Source: Clostridia bacterium (GTDB lineage: Bacteria; Bacillota; Clostridia; Christensenellales; HGM11417). From it: 5,654 nt of DNA. Of the stretch, positions 1 to 5,165 are shown in pieces. A program made the position numbers and the translations under genes. Below the pieces are notes generated by a model. The model saw nothing but the letters and a program-made list of their open reading frames with translations, had not been told where the DNA came from and ran no database searches. Each line of letters starts with the position of its first letter. Within the stretch, counting starts at the first letter, position 1. Location of the stretch: contig JAQVSX010000052.1 in NCBI GenBank assembly GCA_028700355.1, positions 1-5,654 of the forward strand, given 5' to 3'.

Positions 1-113
1 AAAATGCAAAATTCCCGCATCTCCACCGATAATAAGAATTATCCATATTATTGCCGCAAGTATAAAAGCGCAAAAGGCAAACAGCTTGTTAATTCTAAAT
101 TTGATTTTTTCAT
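1..113 (-). CDS. 5' end of a small membrane-anchored protein, partial, apparent frameshift after the start codon
   Basis: The gene runs off the left edge. Reading leftward from 111, 37 codons are open to the edge: a short basic stretch (EKIKFRINK) followed by a strongly hydrophobic segment of about 20 residues, typical of an N-terminal membrane anchor. This frame has no ATG, GTG or TTG between its upstream stop and the membrane segment. The obvious ATG at 113..111 lies 11 bases after an AGGAG site but enters another frame, which stops after 21 codons (48..113). One extra A in the A6 run (105..110) would join the ATG to the hydrophobic frame and give a typical MKKIKFRINK start. I therefore infer a one-base deletion, a sequencing error, or slippage on the A run. 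It lies 16 bases after the hydrolase gene and is probably the third gene of the operon. Family not recognised. Confidence 0.5.
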
Positions 114-129
114 AATGTGCTACACTCCT

Positions 130-1206
130 CTAATTTATTTTATATGTAATGCTAAGCAGTAATGTCTTATTTATATGAGCCGCTGCGATAAACAAAATAA
201 ATTGAATATACAGCTTTAAATTGTCATTTTCGCTTTCGCCGCCCAATACCGTAATTTTGCCGTCATTAGTTATTTTAAGCACTATATCGCCGTCTGTATC
301 GGTGCGCAAAATTTGCTCACTGTGGCTAAGCAACCTTTCCACAGTTTCGGGGTGCGGATGACCGTAACTGTTGTCTGCTCCCGCAGATATTACGCTAATT
401 TCAGGCTTTACTTTGTCTAAAAATTTATTTATAGAAGAATATTTGCTGCCGTGGTGCGCAACCTTTAAAACATCAGCCTGAATCGGTTTATTTTTTAATA
501 CGCTGTGACTGCTTGCCGCCGATAAAAAAAGGTTTTCTGTTTTTGATGTTGCATCTCCTGTAAACATAATGCTTTTACCGCCGTAATAAACCATTATAAT
601 CGGCGATAATTCGTTTAAGTTAAAACCTTCCTCTGCGGCATCTATATAAACCTGAGTATCGGGCGTAAAAAATACAATTTCAAGACCAAAGCCGCCGTAA
701 ATTATCTCGCCTTCAAGCGAATATAAAATTTCTGCCCCGCTCTCGCTAACCGCATTAATAAATTTGCCGTAACTTGCCGTCTTTATCCTGTCCGAAGGCA
801 AATCAGACATATAAACGGCGCTTACCTCAATATCTGTTAAAACATCTGTCAGGCTGCCGTAATGGTCATCATGGGGGTGTGAAAGCACCATATAATCAAA
901 TCTCGTTATTTTATAATAATTTATGTACTGCAAAACCTTGCTTTTAGCAGAGGGAGGACCTCCGTCTATTATCATATTTTTACCGTCAGGAAGCTGTAAT
1001 ATTGAGCAGTCGCCCTGCCCTACATCGACAAAATGAACCATAAGCTCTTCATCGCCTTTATTGAAAACGGGACTGCATCCGCTTTTCGGTAAAAAACCGT
1101 AATATGTATTTAATAAAAAGCTTACGGCAAAGAGTACCGCTATAACCGTTATGTTTATTAATAGCTTTTTTATCGGTACATTTTTTCTTTTTCTATATCT
1201 TGACAT
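130..1206 (-). CDS. membrane-anchored metallo-beta-lactamase-fold hydrolase, ComEC C-terminal type
   Basis: The 358-residue protein has a basic N-terminus and one membrane segment (about 14-32), so the catalytic domain is probably outside the cell. The metallo-beta-lactamase fold follows: HFVDVGQGD (58-66), DGG (81-83), the metal-binding HPHDDH (110-115), TGD (216-218), AHHGS (250-254) and the GHPHP motif (282-286). This set matches the hydrolase domain at the C-terminus of the DNA-uptake protein ComEC and its many stand-alone relatives; the substrate is unknown. No ComEC channel domain is present, so competence should not be assumed. The last 27 or so residues (332-358) form an unusual hydrophobic tail beyond the normal domain end. 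The ATG is supported by AAGGG at 1213-1217, 6 bases upstream. The gene starts 19 bases after the patatin gene, so the two are probably co-transcribed. The fold is certain; the role is not. Confidence 0.88.
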   Translation of the reverse strand: MSRYRKRKNVPIKKLLINITVIAVLFAVSFLLNTYYGFLPKSGCSPVFNKGDEELMVHFVDVGQGDCSILQLPDGKNMIIDGGPPSAKSKVLQYINYYKITRFDYMVLSHPHDDHYGSLTDVLTDIEVSAVYMSDLPSDRIKTASYGKFINAVSESGAEILYSLEGEIIYGGFGLEIVFFTPDTQVYIDAAEEGFNLNELSPIIMVYYGGKSIMFTGDATSKTENLFLSAASSHSVLKNKPIQADVLKVAHHGSKYSSINKFLDKVKPEISVISAGADNSYGHPHPETVERLLSHSEQILRTDTDGDIVLKITNDGKITVLGGESENDNLKLYIQFILFIAAAHINKTLLLSITYKIN

Positions 1207-1225
1207 AACAAGCCCTTAATATGTA

Positions 1226-2062
1226 TTATCTTTTATAGCCTATAAGCTCTTTTATTTTTGGCACGGCTTCAAGCGCCGCCCTATAGCCTTCTTCTATCAT
1301 TTCTGTCCAGCCCTCAAATTTTGTAGCTTTATAGGTCTTTAAATCGGGCTTTATTATTATGTCGGAATTCATAATACCCTTAACCGCAGCGGACTTCATA
1401 GCTATTTTAAACACCGTAAAAAACATATCAAATATTTTTATAGAATCCGTTCCGCTGCCTCTGGTACTGTTTATGTCCACAGATACCACTACCTCGGCAC
1501 CGAGCTGCCTTGCAACATCGGACGGTATTACATTTACCAATCCGCCGTCAACAAGCCTATAATTTCCCCATTCTACCGGCGTAAACACCAACGGAACGGC
1601 ACAGCTTGCGCTTACTGCCTTTGCAAGATTGCCCTCTGATATTACCACTTCGTCCCCTGTTTTTAAATCCACAGTCGAAAGTGCAAATCTTTTGGGCAGG
1701 TCAGAAAATTTTATGTTTTCATAAATCTTATACATTAAATTTTCTATATTTTTAGAAGGCGACGGGCGGAAAAATAGTTTGCTCGTTCGTATCTCCCTTG
1801 CGTCTATGCTCTTAGCAAGCTCTATCATTTCCTGAGAGTTTAATCCGTAAGCGTATAATGAGCCTACAAGGCTGCCTACACTTGTGCCTGTAACTATGGA
1901 AAAATCTATATCGTTTTCCTCAAATGCCCTTATTGCGCCGATATGCGCAAATCCCCTTGCGCCGCCGCCACTGAGCGAAAGCCCCGCCTTAAATTTAGGG
2001 GTGTATGTTTTGGGCTTGGCTGCCCTTGCATCCCCTCTTTTAAATAAACTTAAAAAACCCAT
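1226..2062 (-). CDS. patatin-like phospholipase, RssA/YlbK type
   Basis: A 278-residue patatin-fold serine acyl hydrolase. The oxyanion-hole glycine motif is SGGGARG (31-37), the nucleophile elbow is GTSVG with Ser61 as the expected catalytic serine, and the dyad aspartate is Asp172 in VDGG (171-174). The family cleaves acyl esters of phospholipids or related lipids; the natural substrate here cannot be told. There is no signal peptide, so it should be cytoplasmic or loosely membrane-associated. The length is usual for the short bacterial patatin-like proteins. The ATG follows AAGAGG (2070-2075) by 7 bases; another ATG at 2067-2069 is out of frame. It is the first gene of the leftward operon, with a sigma-A-type promoter about 100 bases upstream, and is followed after 19 bases by the metallo-beta-lactamase-fold gene. 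The family call is secure, the function general. Confidence 0.9.
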   Translation of the reverse strand: MGFLSLFKRGDARAAKPKTYTPKFKAGLSLSGGGARGFAHIGAIRAFEENDIDFSIVTGTSVGSLVGSLYAYGLNSQEMIELAKSIDAREIRTSKLFFRPSPSKNIENLMYKIYENIKFSDLPKRFALSTVDLKTGDEVVISEGNLAKAVSASCAVPLVFTPVEWGNYRLVDGGLVNVIPSDVARQLGAEVVVSVDINSTRGSGTDSIKIFDMFFTVFKIAMKSAAVKGIMNSDIIIKPDLKTYKATKFEGWTEMIEEGYRAALEAVPKIKELIGYKR

Positions 2063-2159
2063 TTTTCATCCTCTTATTACGGCAAAAAACGTTTGCCCAC
2101 CTTTTAAACAATATATGCAACCTGCAAAGCGGCGGATAAAAATTTTTTTTGTTTATATT

Positions 2160-2188
2160 ATTATAATAAATAATTTATTATATGTAAA
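2160..2188 (-). promoter_or_regulatory. sigma-A-type promoter of the patatin operon
   Basis: On the minus strand, TTTACA (2188..2183) and a perfect TATAAT (2165..2160) are separated by 17 bp. The start site would lie near 2153, leaving a leader of about 90 nt before the patatin ATG at 2062. The surroundings are very AT-rich, which raises the chance of accidental matches, but both hexamers, the spacing and the position between the upstream terminators and the first gene agree. Confidence 0.7.
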
Positions 2189-2201
2189 CCTTTAAAATGA
2201 C

Positions 2202-2241
2202 TAAAAAAATAAATCCACCCGCATTTTATACGGATGGATTT
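2202..2241 (-). terminator. intrinsic terminator, distal of a tandem pair
   Basis: Minus-strand hairpin: AAATCCATCCG (2241..2231) pairs with CGGGTGGATTT (2221..2211), 11 positions with one A-C mismatch and a 9-nt loop. It is followed by a T-rich tract (TTTTTTT at 2208..2202). It lies 84 bases downstream of the 44-codon gene and just upstream of the patatin promoter, so it insulates the two units. The plus-strand reading lacks a T run. Confidence 0.75.
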
Positions 2242-2260
2242 GTTAAAACCGTCGTTACTG

Positions 2261-2287
2261 AAAAACAGGGCTGCCTGCATTGCAGCC
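2261..2287 (-). terminator. intrinsic terminator, proximal of a tandem pair
   Basis: Minus-strand hairpin: GGCTGC (2287..2282) pairs perfectly with GCAGCC (2274..2269) around a 7-nt loop, followed by CTG and five Ts (2265..2261). It lies 37 bases after the stop of the 44-codon gene and before the second hairpin at 2202-2241. The stem is short but GC-rich. It reads as a terminator in the leftward direction only. Confidence 0.6.
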
Positions 2288-2324
2288 GCTTTGCTAAAAT
2301 TTATGTTATAAAATTACTGTTTTA

Positions 2325-2459
2325 TTATAAATCGTCTGCGTCCTGCTGAGGCTTTTCGTAAGGGTCTTCGGGACAGCCTGTATAGCTTCCTAAATTATCA
2401 CTTCTTATTATTTGGCGTTGGCGTTTTAATTTAAATTTGCTTAAAAATCTTCTTAACAT
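2325..2459 (-). CDS. small protein, 44 residues, basic N-terminus and acidic C-terminus
   Basis: A complete 44-codon gene starts with ATG at 2459 and ends with TAA at 2325. AAGGGG (2467-2472) sits 7 bases before the ATG, and two intrinsic terminators follow the stop, so the unit looks monocistronic. The first 19 residues are highly basic (MLRRFLSKFK, then KRQRQ). The rest is polar and acidic, with GSYTGCPEDPYEKP (24-37) and the ending QQDADDL. There is no membrane segment or signal peptide; the single Cys29 cannot form a metal site alone. I do not recognise the family with certainty. I have an unverified impression that similar GSYTG...DADDL tails occur in other short clostridial proteins. 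Function is unknown; nucleic-acid or membrane-surface contact by the basic half is only a guess. The ribosome site, terminators and composition make a real gene likely. Confidence 0.7.
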   Translation of the reverse strand: MLRRFLSKFKLKRQRQIIRSDNLGSYTGCPEDPYEKPQQDADDL

Positions 2460-2479
2460 ATTTATACCCCTTTTTGTTT

Positions 2480-2507
2480 AGTATATGCCTTAATTAATTT
2501 ATTATTC
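2480..2507 (-). promoter_or_regulatory. possible promoter of the 44-codon gene, sporulation sigma-E/K-like
   Basis: On the minus strand, GAATAAT (2507..2501) and CATATACT (2487..2480) lie 13 bp apart. They resemble the sigma-E elements (-35 near ATATT, -10 CATACACT) with about one mismatch in each core, and CATATACTA also fits the sigma-K -10 CATANNNTA. The predicted start is about 14 bases before the ATG, which leaves room for the ribosome site. TATACT could alternatively serve as a sigma-A -10, but it has no good -35. AT-rich DNA gives such matches by chance, so this is tentative. Confidence 0.25.
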
Positions 2508-2582
2508 TAGCTTACTGCAAAGCATAATTGCTTTTATTTGGCAGACAATAATTTTAAACAACTTAAATTTTAGGAGGTTTTT

Positions 2583-2888
2583 ATGAATAAAAGAACAAAG
2601 CAAAATACAGGTTATGATTCGCCTGTAAATTCATTTAGAGGCTTTACAACGGGCAGCGACAAACAAAATTTAAATTCAGACAATGGGCAGAATAAATCTG
2701 ATATTGATAACTTTAATTATGAGTATAATAAATCGGCAAAAGTATATAAAACGGGAGAACAGCCACAAAGCGGCGTTTATGTATGCTCTAATTGCGGAAA
2801 CGATGTAATAATTAATCAAGGAAGCAATCTCCCCTCCTGCCCAAGGTGCAGCAATCTTGAATTTTATCAAAAAAATGAATTAAATTGA
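2583..2888 (+). CDS. small zinc-ribbon protein with disordered N-terminus
   Basis: A 101-residue protein, the only plus-strand gene here. Residues 1-55 are rich in Asn, Lys, Asp, Ser and Gly and look disordered. Residues 56-98 form a compact domain: KTGEQPQSGVYVC, CSNCG (Cys68, Cys71), then CPRC (Cys86, Cys89), a four-cysteine zinc ribbon. The pattern (Gly-x-x-x-Pro-x-Ser-Gly-x-Tyr-x-Cys before the first knuckle) resembles the bacterial zinc-ribbon families around DUF1451, where the domain is structural or binds a partner; the function is not known. A strong AGGAGG (2572-2577) precedes the ATG by 5 bases. The gene is divergent from the 44-codon gene (123 bp between starts), and its last 9 bases overlap the end of pheA on the other strand. 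No clear sigma-A promoter was found. That it is a gene is near certain; its role is unknown. Confidence 0.85.
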   Translation: MNKRTKQNTGYDSPVNSFRGFTTGSDKQNLNSDNGQNKSDIDNFNYEYNKSAKVYKTGEQPQSGVYVCSNCGNDVIINQGSNLPSCPRCSNLEFYQKNELN

Positions 2889-3695
2889 AATATAGCTGCC
2901 TAATATCTTTAAATATTCCGTTTGGGCTTTAAGTTTTTCAAGGCATTTTTTATGACTTGTTATGCTACCCTCCATATCGGCATAAAAGCCGTAATGCCAT
3001 GACTCTTCTTCAAGGGGCAGCGAGTGAATCGCTGTAAGGTTAATATTACAGCGATAAAAAACCTTTAATGCCCTGTATAAAGAGCCGCTTTGGTTTTTTG
3101 CCTTAAAATATACACTTGTAACATTGGAATTGTCAACGCTATGATTTTGGTTTGATACAACTATAAAGCGAGTGCTGTTTTTTTCCCTGTTGCAGATATT
3201 GTCCCTTATTACTTTAAGCCCGTAAATATCGGCGGCTTCCTTTGAGCATATTGCGGCGCTGCCGCTTTGCTTTAACGCCAACAGAGCGGAAGAGGCTGTA
3301 TTAAGAGTTTCTATCTGCTCTGCCTTTAATGTGTTTAAATAGTCGGAACATTGCAAAAATGCCTGTTGATGAGAATATATTACCTTTATATCCTCTGCTT
3401 TAACATCTTCTTTTGCGCATAACAAATGAGAAATTTCCATTGTTTTTGCATAATTTATATAAAGTTTGTATTTTAACAAAAGATGTATTATTCCGCTTAC
3501 CATTCCCGCAGTCGAATTTTCAGAAGGCAAAATGCCCGCCGAATTTTCTTCATTTGCGGCGCTGCGGCAAACATCTTCAAAGCTGCGCAAAAAAACAGGC
3601 TCTTTGCCGAACATTTCCTTTGCGGCTATGTGGGAATATGCTCCCTTTACCCCCTGACAATATACATTTTTAAGTTTTTCTTTCATCTTTAACAT
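2880..3695 (-). CDS. pheA: prephenate dehydratase with C-terminal ACT domain
   Basis: Decarboxylates and dehydrates prephenate to phenylpyruvate, the committed step to phenylalanine, in the cytoplasm. The 271-residue stand-alone enzyme has no chorismate mutase domain. Catalytic-domain motifs are GAYS (18-21), PSENSTAG (57-64), SHQQAFLQC (108-116) and the essential Thr-Arg-Phe (175-177). The ACT regulatory domain starts near residue 192, with GSLY (204-207) in place of GALV and HSLP (224-227) in place of the Phe-binding ESRP. These changes may weaken feedback inhibition. The ATG at 3695 has AGGGG (3701-3705) 5 bases upstream and is one base after the aroF stop, so translation is probably coupled. 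A second in-frame ATG (codon 4) is worse placed. The gene is controlled with aroF by the upstream T-box. Its 3' end overlaps the convergent zinc-ribbon gene by 9 bases, and no terminator is visible between them. Confidence 0.93.
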   Translation of the reverse strand: MLKMKEKLKNVYCQGVKGAYSHIAAKEMFGKEPVFLRSFEDVCRSAANEENSAGILPSENSTAGMVSGIIHLLLKYKLYINYAKTMEISHLLCAKEDVKAEDIKVIYSHQQAFLQCSDYLNTLKAEQIETLNTASSALLALKQSGSAAICSKEAADIYGLKVIRDNICNREKNSTRFIVVSNQNHSVDNSNVTSVYFKAKNQSGSLYRALKVFYRCNINLTAIHSLPLEEESWHYGFYADMEGSITSHKKCLEKLKAQTEYLKILGSYISI

Positions 3696-3696
3696 T

Positions 3697-4707
3697 TTAA
3701 CCCCTGCCTATTGCTGCGCTTACTTTGTTAATCTTTTGCATAAGCTTTTCAAACTCTTCACAATTTATAGATTGTGCGCCGTCGCAAAGAGCACAGGATG
3801 GGTCATTGTGAACTTCTATCATTACGCCGTCTGCGCCTGCTGCTATAGCCGCAAGCGACAGCGATTCTACAAGCCAATTTATGCCGCCGCTATGGCTGGG
3901 GTCAACTATTACAGGCAGGTGGCTCAGCCTTTTAAGCACCGCAACCGCAGATATGTCGAGAGTGTTTCGGGTAAAATGCTCAAAAGTCCTTATTCCCCTT
4001 TCGCACAATATCACATTTTGGTTGCCGCCGTTCATAATGTATTCTGCACTCATTAAAAGCTCTTCTATGGTGTTTGAAAAGCCTCTTTTCAATAGTATTG
4101 GCTTTGTCGTTTCGCCAAGCAGTTTAAGCAGTTCAAAATTCTGCATATTTCTTGCGCCTACCTGAATAATATCTACATTGTCAATAAAAAGTTGTATATT
4201 GGCAGGATTGGTGATTTCGGAAATTATTGGCATATTTAATTCTGTGCGTGGTTTTTGCATATATTCAAGCCCTTCGGCTTTAAGCCCCTGAAACATATAC
4301 GGCGAGGTGCGGGGCTTGTATGCGCCGCCTCTGAGTATTACAGCGCCGCTGCGTTGCACACTCTCGGCAACCTTAAAAATTTGCGTGCGGGATTCCACAG
4401 AGCAAGGCCCTGCAATTACGACAATGTTCTTGCCGCCTATTTTTACTCCGCCTGCATCTATAACGCTGTCTTCGGGGTGAAATTTTCTGTTGGGGCGCTT
4501 AAAACGCTCTTGAACCTTTATTGCATTTTCTACCGCCTTAAACAGTTTAACCGTTTCGATGTCCATTACAGATGTGTCGCCGACAAGCCCGAGTACCGTG
4601 GTCTTTTCCCCCACTATCGGAACAGCCTTTAACCCTTGCGCCGCTATAAAATTTTTCAGTTTTTCTATCTGCTGCCTTTGCGCATTGTCTTTTAAAATAA
4701 TAATCAT
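3697..4707 (-). CDS. aroF: 3-deoxy-D-arabino-heptulosonate 7-phosphate synthase, type I-beta
   Basis: Condenses phosphoenolpyruvate with erythrose 4-phosphate to DAHP, the entry step of the shikimate pathway. The 336-residue protein has an N-terminal ferredoxin-like regulatory domain (about 1-70, start MIIILKD) and a TIM barrel from about FHPED (76-80). This is the architecture of the Thermotoga maritima enzyme, where that domain mediates inhibition by Tyr and Phe. Motifs: AGPCS (99-103), KPRTSP (131-136), QVGARNMQN (182-190), KRG (207-209), ERGIRT (236-241), DPSHSGG (269-275), EVHNDP (298-303). The expected metal ligands Cys102, His272, Glu298 and Asp309 are all present, at the numbers I recall for the Thermotoga enzyme. 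The ATG at 4707 follows AAGGCGG (4714-4720) by 6 bases. It is the first gene of the aroF-pheA operon behind the T-box leader. aroF is the usual name for this subtype in Firmicutes; aroA or aroG names are also used. Confidence 0.95.
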   Translation of the reverse strand: MIIILKDNAQRQQIEKLKNFIAAQGLKAVPIVGEKTTVLGLVGDTSVMDIETVKLFKAVENAIKVQERFKRPNRKFHPEDSVIDAGGVKIGGKNIVVIAGPCSVESRTQIFKVAESVQRSGAVILRGGAYKPRTSPYMFQGLKAEGLEYMQKPRTELNMPIISEITNPANIQLFIDNVDIIQVGARNMQNFELLKLLGETTKPILLKRGFSNTIEELLMSAEYIMNGGNQNVILCERGIRTFEHFTRNTLDISAVAVLKRLSHLPVIVDPSHSGGINWLVESLSLAAIAAGADGVMIEVHNDPSCALCDGAQSINCEEFEKLMQKINKVSAAIGRG

Positions 4708-4736
4708 AATAAACCGCCTTTTTATTTTTTTGCTAA

Positions 4737-4766
4737 TATATAAAACAAAAACAATATTGTTGTAAA
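4737..4766 (-). promoter_or_regulatory. possible secondary promoter with a 12-bp palindrome, downstream of the T-box terminator
   Basis: On the minus strand, TTTACA (4766..4761) and TATATA (4742..4737) are 18 bp apart, about 30 bases before the aroF ATG. The spacer holds the perfect palindrome AACAATATTGTT (4750-4761), placed where a repressor could act. If real, transcription from here would bypass the T-box. The whole stretch is extremely AT-rich, so both the hexamers and the palindrome may be accidental. Confidence 0.22.
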
Positions 4767-4816
4767 AAAATAATATATACTGTTATGTAAATATGTTTAA
4801 TTTTATTAAAAAATGC

Positions 4817-4853
4817 AAAAAACCTTCCGCTCCAATTTAAGAGACGAAAGGTT
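4817..4853 (-). terminator. regulated intrinsic terminator of the T-box leader
   Basis: Minus-strand hairpin: AACCTTTCGT (4853..4844) pairs with GCGGAAGGTT (4830..4821), ten pairs including two G-U wobbles, followed by a run of six Ts (4822..4817). Its 5' arm shares CGTCTCTT (4846..4839) with the 3' arm of the antiterminator, so only one of the two can form. It lies about 110 bases before aroF. Confidence 0.9.
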
Positions 4854-5124
4854 ATCCGTGTTACCACTCTTATTCGGCAAAACTTTGCCGCACTCATTTT
4901 CGGATACTTAAATATTTTTTATATCCTAGTTCTATAACGGGAACGCCCGTCTTCGCCTACTTAAATATTGTTCAGCAAAGCGGCTATGGAGGGAAATGCA
5001 AAGCTAACTGACTATTAATAAACTCTCAGTCTATGGTTTATTATCCCTGTAATAGCTTATCTTATTAACTTGCCAATCTCCAATTATTGCCTTTTTATAT
5101 TAAGTTTTTTTATTCTTACGTTTT
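4817..5124 (-). promoter_or_regulatory. T-box riboswitch leader of aroF-pheA, probably tRNA-Phe responsive
   Basis: The leader binds a tRNA and lets transcription continue when that tRNA is uncharged. Reading leftward: Stem I spans about 5080-4965, with GCUAU/AUAGC (5056..5052 with 4987..4983) and AGGG/CCCU helices and the common UGAA...UUAAGUAGG stretch after it. Stem III is ACGGG-CGUU-CCCGU (4950..4937). A CGGCAA/TTGCCG hairpin (4890..4875) comes next, then the T-box AAGAGTGGTAACACGG (4871..4856). The antiterminator pairs AAGAG with CUCUU (4871..4867 with 4843..4839) and ACG with CGU, leaving the 7-nt bulge UGGUAAC. UGGU pairs with ACCA, so the tRNA should have A73, which fits Phe or Tyr but not bacterial Trp. 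The likely specifier region holds UUUC (4996..4993), giving UUU or UUC, both Phe. The T-box identity is secure; the specifier was placed by eye. Confidence 0.92.
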
Positions 5125-5130
5125 TTTATA

Positions 5131-5158
5131 ATTATAACGCCGTATAAAAAATTGTCAA
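5131..5158 (-). promoter_or_regulatory. sigma-A promoter of the T-box aroF-pheA operon
   Basis: On the minus strand, a perfect TTGACA (5158..5153) and a perfect TATAAT (5136..5131) are separated by 16 bp, predicting a start at an A near 5124. It begins only 7 bases after the prfA stop codon. A strong constitutive promoter before an attenuating leader is the usual T-box arrangement. Confidence 0.9.
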
Positions 5159-5165
5159 GCGTTTT

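Noticed and set aside
4..162. Plus-strand open frame of 52 codons at the left edge
   Set aside because: It has no ribosome site, lies over the minus-strand operon junction and has no recognisable composition; the minus-strand membrane frame explains the region better.
130..1206. Calling the metallo-beta-lactamase-fold gene comEC
   Set aside because: It lacks the competence and multi-span channel domains; only the hydrolase domain with a single anchor is present.
1359..2195. Plus-strand open frames opposite the patatin gene (1359-1562 and 1884-2195)
   Set aside because: They are antisense to a gene with clear catalytic motifs, lack ribosome sites and match no family I recognise.
2676..2870. 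Minus-strand open frame opposite the zinc-ribbon gene
   Set aside because: The plus-strand product has a four-cysteine zinc ribbon and an AGGAGG site; the hydrophobic minus-strand product is a by-product of Asn/Asp-rich codons.
3413..4765. Several plus-strand open frames opposite pheA and aroF
   Set aside because: Both minus-strand genes are unambiguous; the frames overlap one another in different phases and arise from the composition of the real genes.
4863..4866. A tryptophan-specific T-box
   Set aside because: The bulge reads UGGU, calling for an A73 tRNA, whereas bacterial tRNA-Trp has G73; no UGG codon is seen in the likely specifier region, and the downstream genes lead to phenylalanine.
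5048..5052. UAC at 5051..5049 as a tyrosine specifier codon
   Set aside because: It lies on the 5' side of Stem I, while the specifier sits on the 3' side; it would need a different fold of the leader.
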